From the NCBI RefSeq assembly GCF_003716875.1, contig NZ_CP033078.1, forward strand, positions 2,108,001 through 2,172,000: a stretch of DNA of 64,000 nucleotides, read 5' to 3'. Positions 37,796-47,922 of the stretch are shown one piece after another. The notes under the pieces were generated by a model, which was given only the letters and a program-made list of their open reading frames with translations, was not told where the DNA came from and ran no database searches. The translations under genes were made by a program, and so were the position numbers. Source of the stretch: Vibrio zhugei (GTDB lineage Bacteria > Pseudomonadota > Gammaproteobacteria > Enterobacterales > Vibrionaceae). The first letter of the stretch is position 1; each line of letters opens with the position of its first letter.

Positions 37796-38867
37796 TTAGT
37801 GAGTGAATGAAGAAGGCCGAGACAAGCGAGTTAAATACGCTTTCATTTCCAGAGAGTGAATATCCTCAACGTTAATACTGTCTTGCCCTAACACGCCATA
37901 TTTCTTAGGACAGGTATGAGTAAACAAACCAATACATTTGGCACCCGCGGCATCCGCTAGGTGTAATGGACCAGTATCGCACGATAAAAACGCCGTGGTG
38001 TTTTTCAGAAAACTCCCCAGAACGCGTATATTATTGTTTTGATAGGTTAAACCATTGGCAATCAGCGGTGTCTGGATATCAGGACTGAGTATTTCAACCC
38101 ACTGAATAGGCACAGAACTGTAAGTTTGAAGGGTATCGAGAATCCCGTGCCATGTCTTATCACTCAATTTCTTTGCTCCACGAGCCCCTCTAAAGAAGGC
38201 GATCGTCAGCTCTTTATCTTGACATAGCGCGTGCTTTGCAACGATCCCTTCCGATAACTCCTGCACGGTGAAGGCCATTTCATGGCTTGCGCGATTTAAC
38301 TTTTGCTTTGTTAAACGCTCGACTAAAAACAGCTTATGGAACGCGCTATGTTTTTCAGCCGTAGCGTTATTAAATACATGGGTAAAGGCGCTATTTCGTC
38401 CTGGATGATCCGAGGCCACTTTATTTCTGGCTGGAATCATCGACGCGATCAAACTGTCTTCAGAAGAAGAATATGACGTCACTAATAAATCAAACACTTG
38501 CGTCTTCAACTGTTGCATTTGTTTATAAAAAGACCATAACTTGCCTGCTGAAAAGTGCGAGTACACGATATTATCGATACCAATCTCTTCAAATATTTGT
38601 CCTTGCCAAGGCTGAGACAATAGCAGGGTAATATGCGCATGTGGGTAGGCAGCTCGCATTTGTTTGACAAATGGCAACAGAAAAAAACATGTTACCGATT
38701 CGCTTATTATTACGAACAATTAAAATCGTTTGTACGTGTGAGGCCGGAATAAGCTCGGCACGACGATAGGTATCATTGCCCAATGCCTTGTATAACATCG
38801 GTTCAAGTAGCGACATTCTCTGACGACGGTAATGGTCAACTTGACGTAAGACATTATTTATACTCAT
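37796..38867 (-). pseudogene. Glycosyltransferase family 9 (heptosyltransferase-like), frameshifted near its start
   Basis: The N-terminal 60 residues (MSINNVLRQVDHYRRQRMSL to RNNKRIGNMFF) are in one frame and the remaining 300 (LLPFVKQMRAAYPHAHITLLL to the end) in another. The join is a run of seven A at 38681-38687; six would restore the protein. The body has AFFRGARGAKK, FLSCDTGPLHLADAAG and GLFT, as in ADP-heptose:LPS heptosyltransferases. A PmrA-type box lies upstream, so it may modify lipopolysaccharide together with eptA. The T7 tract on the coding strand could also allow phase variation. Confidence 0.8.
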
Positions 38868-38900
38868 AAAACCTCAATAGCAACGTGTTGTGCTCTTTAT

Positions 38901-38931
38901 AGTATAAATAGAAACTTAAATTAAACTTAAG
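38901..38931 (-). promoter_or_regulatory. PmrA/BasR-type box and -10 upstream of the glycosyltransferase gene
   Basis: On the minus strand CTTAAG-N5-TTTAAG (38931 down to 38915) matches the PmrA consensus, and a -10-like TATACT follows eight bases later at 38906-38901. It is about 50 bp from the start codon at 38867. Confidence 0.75.
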
Positions 38932-38963
38932 AAGGATGAAGAATTCATAATACTTTCACAAAG

Positions 38964-38993
38964 CAAAAAACGCCGTCACCAGACAGCGCTTTA
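38964..38993 (-). terminator. Terminator of the MFS gene
   Basis: On the minus strand GCGCTGTC and GACGGCGT form a stem (with a G-U pair) and a TGGT loop, followed by six T, about 35 bases past the MFS stop. Confidence 0.8.
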
Positions 38994-39022
38994 ATCTCAA
39001 ACACGTGTTCTCTACCTCGCCC

Positions 39023-40473
39023 TCAATCCGCGCGAGCCGCAGAAACCACGCGCATTAACAGCACACACACCAAAAGCGCCGCGCCAAAGTTATACAGCAT
39101 TCCCGAAACAAACGCGGAGGCATACTGCCCTGCTAATCCAGTGCCATCGGGCGCGGTTGATAGTGCGTAATTAAACAAAATGCCAATGACCGCCACCCCT
39201 AATGCCGCGCCAACTTGTTGTACCGTAGAAACAACACCAGAAGCCATGCCGGCCTGATAAGTCGGCACAAATCCCAAGACCAGATTCAATAATGGCGTCA
39301 TAATCAGTCCCTGACCAAACCCAATGACAACCAAAACAGGAATCAGATGAACAGCGACTAATGCTGAGCCAGCAAGGGCAACCTGAATGATTAATAGACC
39401 GATTGACAAGGCATAAAGCATGGCGCCTACCACGATAGCCTGAGTGTGCCATTGTTTGACCCATTTGGGCGCGACGAGTGAAGCCATCACAAACCCCACA
39501 CTACATGGCGCAAAAATACTACCAGCAATGAAGGGATCCAGACCGAGCCCGGTTTGTACAAGCAAGGCAAAACTTAAGAAAAATGAGCTGGATGTGGAAT
39601 ACACCAGCAACACCAACACAACCCCCAAAGCAAACCGCGTCTGAAATAATAAGGACATGTCCACCAGCGGCAGTAACCCTGCTCGCCGATAATGCTCTTG
39701 CTGATAATAAAAGAGTACCAAATATCAGGCCTGCCCTATCAGCGCGGCAAAGCACCACACAGGCCAATGCAAATCGGGGCCTTCCAGCAGAGGCACCAGT
39801 AATAATGAGAGCCCAATACTCACCAAAAGCACCCCTAACCAATCTAAATTCGGACGTGTTTGCGCATAAGATTCCGGAATAAAACGGGCGGCGATCATCG
39901 CCAGCAAACCGATAGGTAAATTGATCAAGAAGATACTGCGCCAACCAAGCCCGAAGACATTGCCCTGCACTAACCAGCCACCGAAAACTTGTGCGGCAAT
40001 CGCCGCTAATCCCAACGTCATGCCGAGTAAACCAAAGGCTCGGCGACTATCATCCCCTTAAAATTCACGCGGATCAACGCGTAGACCTGAGGGAACACTA
40101 AGGCCGCAGCGAAGCCTTGTAACACTCTTGCTCCAACCAGCAACGTCGCACTCGGAGCGACACCACAGCACAGTGAGGCCACAGTAAAGCCCGCCATACC
40201 AATAACGAACAAACGACGGCGTCCGAATATATCGCCCAGTCGACCGCCCGTAATCAGCAAGCTCCCAAAAGCAAGCTCGTAGCCTGCAACAATAAGCCCG
40301 ATTTGCGAAAAATTTGCCTGCAGATCCCTTTGCATACTCGGGATGGCAACATTAACGACAAACAAATCGAAAATCGTCATAAACCCTGCTAGCAATAACA
40401 CATACAGTCCGCGCCACGGAGCCCGTTCAATGTGACTATTGGCGTAACAGACTTGATGAGAGTGAGTGTTCAT
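39023..40473 (-). pseudogene. EmrB/QacA-type 14-helix MFS drug exporter, broken
   Basis: Three pieces together encode one exporter of about 480 residues. The first has FMTIFDLFVVNVAIPSMQRDL and GGRLGDIFGRRR; the last has LVLGFVPTYQAGMASGVVSTVQQVGAALG. Lesion one is a missing G at CCCC 40054-40057, after VNFKG. Lesion two is an in-frame TGA at 39725-39727, between LIGQA and YLVLF. The nonsense codon argues that this copy is truly inactive. It is divergent from a broken MmyB-type regulator that probably controlled it. Confidence 0.87.
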
Positions 40474-40576
40474 TTTACGTCCAACGTGATAAAAAACTCA
40501 TTCTACCGACCAATAAAACTGTTACAATTAACACTTTATACTATTACTAATAGTCATAGCACGAGAAGGAAACACT

Positions 40577-41247
40577 ATGCGTACCATGCAACGAACCCGC
40601 GAAGAGCTCGCGACGTTTTTACGATCTCGTCGCGAACGACTGCAGCCCACTGATGTAGGGCTATAGCCCGCCGACGCAAAAGTGTCGAATACGTTAAGTT
40701 GCTCGTCTCAGCCCAGGCTAACCTTGAGCGAATGAACGCCCATTTTTGCTCGCTCATGAACGCCCACCGGCCGATCCCGCCAAAACCTTTTGTGTGGTGC
40801 CACCGCTCATTCTCCGCCTTATGAATGACCTACCGCAACACCCTGCTTATGTACTCAAGTACTCGCGTTTAACGACTGTTTCAGTTCGACTCAGTGGAAC
40901 GACGCTACTATGGATGCTATTTACCGACCCGAATTTACGTGAGCGGTTTGTCGGTTGGGAGCAGCAAGCGCCTCGTATCCTGTCGAGTTTTCGTCGCGAC
41001 TATGCCCGAGCCAATCAGGAAGCAGATATCCGAGAGTTAGTGGATGAATTAAAGAAAGTATCGCCGGAGTTTAATACTTGGTGGCAACAGCACGATGTGC
41101 ATGCCCCGTGTACTGGCCGTCGCGATCTGCAAGTGAATGGTGAAACAGGTCACGTTTGACCACACCTCATTAACCATCGATGCCGAGCGCCATTTACGCT
41201 GGGGGTGTACGCACAAAGTGAGTCAAGTTAACGAGCGTATGAGTTAA
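40577..41247 (+). pseudogene. XRE-type regulator with MmyB-like ligand domain, degraded
   Basis: The frame opens with MRTMQRTREELATFLRSRRERL, the start of an XRE/MmyB regulator, then stops after GL at about 40665. Later pieces in other frames read AHERPPADPA, VVPPLILRLMNDLPQHPAYVL, WMLFTDPNLRERFVGWEQQA and SPEFNTWWQQHDV, then FDHTSLTIDAERHLR after another shift. Much of the helix-turn-helix core is missing or unreadable. At least three lesions are present, not all in homopolymers, so this is a genuine relic. MmyB regulators often control a neighbouring divergent oxidoreductase or exporter gene, as here. Confidence 0.75.
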
Positions 41248-42145
41248 TGAAACTCTTGGGCGCCTCATCCTGAGTATGCCTTCAATCATCAACACAAACA
41301 CCGCTGAGAATATGGCAAGGTAAGTCGGCCACTCACTTGGTGCAATGGTTTCGCCGAGTAATATCGCCACCCATGTTAATAAAAACGGCTCAACATACAC
41401 CAGTAAACCAAATAAGCTGAGATTAAGGTGAGGGGGCCGATAAAGACTGAAACGCCAGCGCTAAGGTACTTATCACGCCTAAACCAACGATCAGCCATAT
41501 TAAATCCCCATGAGTGGTCAATGTTTGTATTACATCACCACTTCGCACGATGAAAAACATACTCACCGGGAGACTCAGCATGGTATCAAACCACATACCA
41601 CCAATATGATTGGTACGGGTTTTAACTCGAATCCAAAAATAGAGAGGATACCCCAAGCACACCACCAATGTTGGCCAACTGAGGGTTTGCGATATCACTA
41701 ATTGATTAGTGACCCACTAACGCCAATAAGCAAGCCCATTTTTGAAAGCGAGACATACGGTCTTTGAAGGCAAACTGCCCGACCAACACCATGGTCATCG
41801 GCATAATAAAATACCCCAAAGACACAGCCAGTGCGTAATTATTGACCGGCCCCCATAAGAACAGCCAAATTTGAATACCGATTAACAAGGCGGATAGCAA
41901 CGGGAGAACAGAAAATAGGGATCGCGTTTAATCCTTGTCCAGATATCAACGACCTGAGGCCAATAGCCCTTCATGACGATAAAAACCGTCAATAACGGCA
42001 GCGTCAATGTCACGCGCCATCCATAGATTTCTTCGCCATTGAGTGCGCTTAACCACGGCGTATAAGCAAACATTAACGCAAAACAAGCAGAGCCAATCAC
42101 ATTTAAAATCACACCAAGAATGATGTTCGGTTGAGTTTGCATCAT
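41194..42145 (-). pseudogene. RarD-like EamA-family transporter, three frameshifts
   Basis: Four overlapping-frame pieces join into one protein of about 300 residues with ten membrane segments. It starts MQTQPNIILGVILNVIGSACFALM, continues WGPVNNYALAVSLGYFIMPMTMVLVG (in two frames) and ends in a polar tail. The shifts sit at AAAA 41912-41915 (one short), CCC 41713-41715 (one extra) and GGGGG 41432-41436 (one extra). NNYALAVSLGYFI is characteristic of RarD-like proteins. Its tail overlaps the convergent regulator relic. Confidence 0.8.
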
Positions 42146-42159
42146 GAATACGCCAGTAC

Positions 42160-43192
42160 TTATTGTGACTCAAAATGAGGAGGAGTTGCGTTTGATAAAT
42201 CGACACTCGGATCGGTGATACGTGACCAAATCCGTTGCAGTTTTCTTGTGGAAAACCATGGCTGATTTTGTGATAAGAACCGAGAGTGAAGTGTTGTCGA
42301 TGTTGCTCAGCAACCACAAATGAAAAACGTATAATACCCTTCCAATCCCATCTTAAATCACTCAAAATAACTTGATTATTTTGTTGATACACACCATAAA
42401 TCCCTTTGGTAAACCATTGCAGTAACTTAACTCGGTGGCTGTCTTTTAGCTGAGCTAACAACGCATTATCGGTTGGATAAAACTGTATATCGACGTCAGC
42501 GGGCGTATCAAACAGCGACGCATAGATTTCATAGTGACCTTGGTCTGTAACCGCAACAGCGCGCCACAATATCGTATTAAATAAGGTTGGCGTACTGACA
42601 TAATGTGTATACCGAATGTCTTGCGCGTCTAGTGCCTGATGAATTTTATCGTTGATCGACCATTTCGCGGCAAGCCCCCACACCAAATACAGCGAACTGA
42701 TGAGTAAAGCCCCCGTATGAGGTAGCGCGCATAGGACTGCATCCGAGCAAAGCATAGGGCAATACACGACAGTAGCAAAGGGACAGTATAAATAGGGTCG
42801 ATAATAAAAATGCTCGAGGTACTAAACGGATACGTCGACACTGGCCAGAGCAATTGAGTGCCATAAACCGTAAAGCTATCAAGTAAAGCATGCGTACTTA
42901 AAATGGCAAAAATGGCAAGTGACCAACGTGTCAGCGACACGCTTTTCGCCCAATCCATCCTCATTAACAGCCAAGCCAATAGCGGGCTTAGTAAAAGCTG
43001 TATCAATAATGAATGACTAAAGCTACGGTGATAAACGAAATTCTCTATGTCACCGCCAAAATTAATCAACACATCCAAGTCTGGTAACGTGCCAAATGCC
43101 GCTCCCACCAATAGCGATTTACGCCCGAGCGACTTCCCCAAGATCGCATAAGAAACCGCACTACCTAGCGCAATTTGTGTCAGTGAATCCAA
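42160..43192 (-). pseudogene. YdjM-like membrane-bound metal-dependent hydrolase, two frameshifts
   Basis: The start is a TTG at 43192 with a near-perfect AGGAG six bases upstream, giving (M)DSLTQIALGSAVSYAILG. YdjM-family landmarks are FGTLPDLDVLINFGG, the HRSFSHSLL motif, THALLDSFTVYGTQLLWP and IIDPIYTVPLL. The frame is lost at CCCCC 42710-42714 (one short) and again at AAAA 42252-42255 (one short). Corrected, it ends IWSRITDPSVDLSN and stops at 42160. It is unrelated to its neighbours and probably was a single gene. Confidence 0.8.
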
Positions 43193-43342
43193 TGGATGCT
43201 CCTCATTGATCATCATTTAAGTGAGTGTCGATGCGACGACATCGGCCATGTGATAACAGGCCGCACAATACCATCAATGAAAAGGGCCGCTGACCCGCCG
43301 CCCTAATCGGATGTGTGCCTGCCATCGACTGGCTGAGTGCTC

Positions 43343-45627
43343 TTAGGTCAGCGCACCTTTTGTCGTGTGTTCTACCACGATATCGTGCTCGATGTGCACG
43401 GTTAACGCTGTTACCTCAGACAGATCCGACGATGGGGCGACATACACATGATAGTCTCCCGCCACTAGCACCCAAACATTCCGCTCAGGATTAAAGCTTG
43501 CTAATCGTTGTTGCGTCACACTCATCGTGACAGTGCAACGTTCACCGCGCTGAGCTGCGCCGTTTTGTAAAGGCTTTAAGCTCATAAGCGGGGGCTCCTA
43601 ACGGGGTTTGTGGCGCCGCCACATACAATTGCACCACATCTTTGCCGGCCATTTTCCCAGTTCGTGATGGTGGCTCAGCGTGAGTTCTGCCCGTCCCTCT
43701 TTACTATTTAAGCTGTTATGAGTGATTGCCACATCGTCATACTGAAAATCCGTATAAGACAAACCAAATCCAAATGGATACGCAACGGGTTTTTCTTCGT
43801 ACTGTAATAGCGATAGCCGACCAGTATATCCTCATGGTAATCAACCTGAGTCATGGTTGGATTTTGCTTGTCTTTTTCACCTGGGAACGTCGGTGCTGAC
43901 GGCACGTCCTGATAGGCCATCGGAATGGTTTGCGCCAGCTTGCCACTCGGGGTCACTTTGCCCGACAAAAGATCCGCTACCGCGTATCCGGTTTGTTGTC
44001 CCCCCATATAGGCCATGAGAATGCCATCGACTTTATCTTGCCACTCATACGTATCGACCACACCGTTGACATTGAGAATCACAGTGACGGTTTTATTCAC
44101 CTGATGAAACGCTTCAGACACCGCCTCAATTAACGCTAATTCATGAGCGCTGAGCAGGTAATCGCCACGTGTCGCCGTACGATCTTCTCCTTCACCAGCT
44201 TGACGACCAATCGTAATGACCGCGGCATGATCATGTTGCGCTGCGTCACGAATCAAGCGTTGTAATACGGTATTATCCGCCACTGGAGGTTCATCAGCGA
44301 ATGGGTATTTCCCTAATAGCGCCTGTTTCTCGTATTGATTTTCCTGCCAATATTCTTGGTAATATTGCATGACAGACTGATTGAGTTGGAAGGTATCCTC
44401 TAACCCTTGTGCAATCGTTATGACCTGTTGAGAATTGACTTCCCCACTGCCCGTTCCTCCCTTTAACGTATTGATCTGTACCGTGCCAAACGACGCAAGC
44501 GTCGCTCCAGCGGAATAAGGCAGAGCCTGATCAGTATTTTTGAGCAATACCATACTTTCCGCCGCCGCTTGGCGAGCCAGTTTCCCATGAGCATTTAAAT
44601 CCGGATCATTGTGATAAGTCAGCTGCTTGAACGAAGGCGTTTTCTGAATCTGCATGAGAATCGCCACCACACTCCGATCAATGTCCGCCTCGCTTAACTC
44701 GCCACAATCAAACGACGCCTGCAAGTCAGCCTTCAGGCCACCCGGTTCAATTAAATCGTTACCGGCTTTAATTTGCAGAGCAGCAGACTGATGATCCGGT
44801 TCAGTCGCATAGTGACTAAAATCGGTCGCTAATCCGCTGACGTTACTTGCAAACCAATCGGACATCACAAAGCCTTTAAAGCCCCACTCACCACGCAAAA
44901 CCTCGGTTAAGAGATCGTGACGATGTCCAGTATAAGCGCCATTTAACTTGTTATAAGAGGTCATTACCGCCCAAGGCTGAGCTTCCGTCACGGCAATTTG
45001 GAAACCACGTAAATATATTTCGCGCAATGCCCGAGGAGAGACTTGTGAATCACTGAAAAACCGGTTGGTTTCCGCATTATTAGCGACAAAATGTTTAATC
45101 GTCGCTCCCACTCCATTCGACTGAATGCCCTTGACCATGGCGACGGCCATCTCACCGGACACAATAGGATCTTCAGAGTAATATTCAAAATTGCGTCCCG
45201 CCAGAGGATTGCGCTGAATATTCATGCCCGGCGCTAACAGAAAATCGACACCGTAGCGTTTAACTTCATCGCCCGCCGCTTTTCCCACTTCTTCGACTAA
45301 CTGCGTATCCCAACTAGATGCCAGTAAGGAGCCAATCGGCCAACTGGTGGCATAAAAGGTGGCATCCGTCCCTTCTCTTGTTGGCGCAATACGTAACCCC
45401 GCCGGGCCATCAGCCAGTTTAATCGCTGGAATATTCACCGCTTCATTATTCACGCCATTGATATAGCCAGCCACGCCTTCGACGGCCAATTCAGCGTCTA
45501 GATTGATGGCTGGATTGCCCGAGTAATTGGTGAGATCCATCCCCGGACCGGAAAGCAGATCGAGCTTGTCACTGAGAGACATGTGAGCCAACAACTCGTT
45601 GGCACGATGTTGATAATGGTTATCCAT
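43343..45627 (-). pseudogene. GH3 beta-glucosidase (BglX-like), C-terminus frameshifted
   Basis: The first 610 residues are intact. The N-terminal barrel has LADGPAGLRIAPTREGT and the nucleophile motif GFVMSDWF, and the second domain has GEGEDR. After GYRYYSTK the frame breaks: T5 at 43800-43804 (one short), a second shift between about 43640 and 43690, and TTTT 43563-43566 (one extra). Read across the breaks, the fibronectin-like C-terminus continues with PVAYPFGFGLSYTDFQYDDV, TGKMAGKDVVQLYVAAPQTP and GERCTVTMSV, down to 43343. No signal peptide is seen, so the intact enzyme would be cytoplasmic and split cellobiose or similar glucosides taken up by the cell. Confidence 0.88.
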
Positions 45628-45993
45628 AGCACTTTCACCTTAATCACGTAGGTTAGCAGAAAGACTCAAGCCAAATGGCTTGGTAAATCCAGCGCGACAA
45701 CGTCGTTCATACCGCTCAATCAACAAGGTTTCGAACACGTCATAACATTGTTTTGCTTAGATTCTATGCAGTCCACCATGACATAAGCGTGCTTAACCTG
45801 TCGAGGTGATGAGGTCGAATTTGTCGAGGATAGCAATTTATTGCGTCAATGAGTGTCATGCTTCGATAGCAACAACAATGGGTTTTGGGCACAGGGGATG
45901 ACACACATCTTACAAGTTGGAGAACAGATCGTTTCAGAGTGGCAGCCGCAGCGAAGATCGGCCATCAGAGCATCATCGCGTTGTCGGTATGAC
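45628..45993. other. Gene-free stretch between the beta-glucosidase and cellulase genes
   Basis: This stretch holds the presumed promoter of the GH3 gene and leads to the cellulase terminator. I see no convincing gene; a short plus-strand frame in it has no ribosome-binding site or recognisable product. Confidence 0.5.
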
Positions 45994-46034
45994 AAAAAAA
46001 TAGTGAAGGCGACCTTACGGAGCGACCTTCACTA
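45994..46034 (-). terminator. Terminator of the GH5 cellulase gene
   Basis: On the minus strand TAGTGAAGG and CCTTCACTA form a stem with inner pairing, followed by seven T, 25 bases past the cellulase stop. Confidence 0.85.
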
Positions 46035-46058
46035 TAATCTGCGATTAACGATGAATCA

Positions 46059-47909
46059 TTACTTCGCTATGGCTGGGTTTGAATCCCACAACCGTTGTAA
46101 CATTTCCCATTTTTCAGTTTCAAAGCCAGTCCATTCCCCCCAACCGGATGTATTGGTGCGGGCATCGTAGGCGTGACTGTACAAACCACCGGTATCGTCT
46201 GATTCTGGGTTAATGCTCCAGTAACAGGCTTCAATTCCTTTGTCTGACATGTAATCAACAAAGCTATTTTGCCATTTTTTATCATAATCAGAACGAGGTA
46301 GGTAACCCCACAAGTCTTGAATACGAACGGCACCAGACTCTGGCCAATCATAGTGACCACCAAATTCACCGATCACAACCGCATAGCCTTCATCTTTGAG
46401 GTAACCAAAGTGCTCTTCCCAACCGGTTCTGAGCAGCTCTGGGTTAATCACAATGTTACATTTTGCTTCAGCCGCTTCTTCTTCAGACAAGCCAGCACAC
46501 TCAGGTTGTGCAGGGTCCATAAACTGTTTCTGTACAGAAACCGACGGTCCGTAAGCGTGTGGTGAAATCACTAAACGATCTTTTGGAATATCGAGTGGTG
46601 CTGTCGCCATAGAGTAGAAGTTCTCACCCCAGTTTGGATTGGTTGCTTCATCACCATGCGGACTTGATTCGCCAGCGGAAGTGCCACCACTGATCCCTTC
46701 AACCCAAACCAAGACATTTTTGTTTTCTTCATTAATGGCTTGATAGGCATGTTCAGCCAACGTTTTCCAATCTGTCCATGTGTAGTCCCACGGTTCGTTG
46801 AAAATATCAATCCCAAGGATGTTATTCACTTTCAACTCGTCCGCGAAACGTGCCAATTGACGAAGATCGTCCAGCCATTTCTGTTCGTTGTATTCCTGAA
46901 CATTGACACCCGGACCAACGTCGGTACCACAAGAGTAGTCTTCACGTTTGTAGATGTAGTTATCACGATTGGCATCTGCATAAGGTGGGGTTGCATCCAA
47001 ACGTCCAGCACGCCAACCAAGATAGTTCGAGCATGAGTGAATATCTAACAGGATATCGATGTCATTTTTGTCAGCAAGTTTGATGAAGTCTTCCAGTGCC
47101 TGACGCGCGCTGGTAGCACGTACCGATGGGTGGTTTTTAAACACACGAGGTTGACCTTGAGGGTCGTCCGGATCCAAGGTTTGTGGTGCAATCGGTAAAC
47201 GAATTAGGTTAATGCCTTTGGCTTTAATTTCATCCATGGTTTGTTGAATGGTTCGTCCGGTCCCCTGACTGTTGTTCGCCCAGAAGGTGTTCCCCATATA
47301 CAATTCCATTGGAGCGCCACTTGGGTTAACAGAATCGTTTGGCTGCTCATGACGACCTTCCAAACCAAACCATGATCCACAGCGAACAGGTTTGACAACA
47401 TCATCTTTTGTAATGCGGCCATCACTATTCACTCTAAAAACAACTTGGTTGCCTTCGGCATTATCGTCACCGCCGCCGCCATTACCGCCATCGCCGCCGT
47501 CATCATCACCGCCACCACTGGTATCACATAAAGAGCCGGTTAAAGTTGGAACTTGTGATGACCCTGTGCCTTGGAAGCCAAATGTCGTACTCGATCCGGG
47601 CTGCAAATTACCATTACCAGCAGTATTATTGGCGGTATAAGGGTTATCCCCCGATAGCACAACGTTCCATGCATTCGTGATTTTTGCATCATTACTGTAC
47701 TGCCAGCCCACATTCCAAGCTGAGACCGCGCTTGAAGTGTCATTTTTTACAGTGACGTTAACGACAAAACCGCTTCCCCAATCACTCTGCACTTCATAAG
47801 TACATTCAGCATAAGCAGAGCCAGATAACATCGCTAAAGCCAAACTAATACCAAGACTGAGTTTATTCCTTTTACAACGGACGTTTTTGAAAACTTGCTG
47901 TTTTCTTAT
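46059..47909 (-). CDS. Secreted CBM2-GH5 endoglucanase (start region compromised)
   Basis: About 616 residues: Sec signal peptide (KLSLGISLALAMLSGSAYA, then ECTYEV), an N-terminal CBM2 cellulose-binding domain of about 100 residues with paired Cys and Trp residues (YEVQSDWGSGF, AWNVGWQ), a Gly/Asp linker, and a GH5 catalytic domain with proton donor IDIFNEPWD and nucleophile VVIGEFGGHYDW. It cleaves beta-1,4-glucan outside the cell. AAGGAG at 47916-47921 points to a start six bases later, but that codon is ATA (47909-47907) and no in-frame ATG, GTG or TTG follows before the signal peptide. An IS30 copy begins one base upstream of the AAGGAG, so native transcription is probably lost. Confidence 0.85.
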   Translation of the reverse strand: MRKQQVFKNVRCKRNKLSLGISLALAMLSGSAYAECTYEVQSDWGSGFVVNVTVKNDTSSAVSAWNVGWQYSNDAKITNAWNVVLSGDNPYTANNTAGNGNLQPGSSTTFGFQGTGSSQVPTLTGSLCDTSGGGDDDGGDGGNGGGGDDNAEGNQVVFRVNSDGRITKDDVVKPVRCGSWFGLEGRHEQPNDSVNPSGAPMELYMGNTFWANNSQGTGRTIQQTMDEIKAKGINLIRLPIAPQTLDPDDPQGQPRVFKNHPSVRATSARQALEDFIKLADKNDIDILLDIHSCSNYLGWRAGRLDATPPYADANRDNYIYKREDYSCGTDVGPGVNVQEYNEQKWLDDLRQLARFADELKVNNILGIDIFNEPWDYTWTDWKTLAEHAYQAINEENKNVLVWVEGISGGTSAGESSPHGDEATNPNWGENFYSMATAPLDIPKDRLVISPHAYGPSVSVQKQFMDPAQPECAGLSEEEAAEAKCNIVINPELLRTGWEEHFGYLKDEGYAVVIGEFGGHYDWPESGAVRIQDLWGYLPRSDYDKKWQNSFVDYMSDKGIEACYWSINPESDDTGGLYSHAYDARTNTSGWGEWTGFETEKWEMLQRLWDSNPAIAK

Positions 47910-47922
47910 GTGTTGCTCCTTT

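Noticed and set aside
39023..45627. Each short frame in this block treated as its own small gene
   Set aside because: The pieces join end to end into known protein families once single-base shifts are allowed.
45853..46170. A 105-residue plus-strand frame next to the cellulase terminator
   Set aside because: It runs antisense through the cellulase terminator and 3' end, with no recognisable product.
47455..47520. Repeated GCC/CCG and CAT units within the cellulase gene as a repeat array
   Set aside because: They encode the Gly/Asp linker between the CBM2 and GH5 domains; low complexity explains them.
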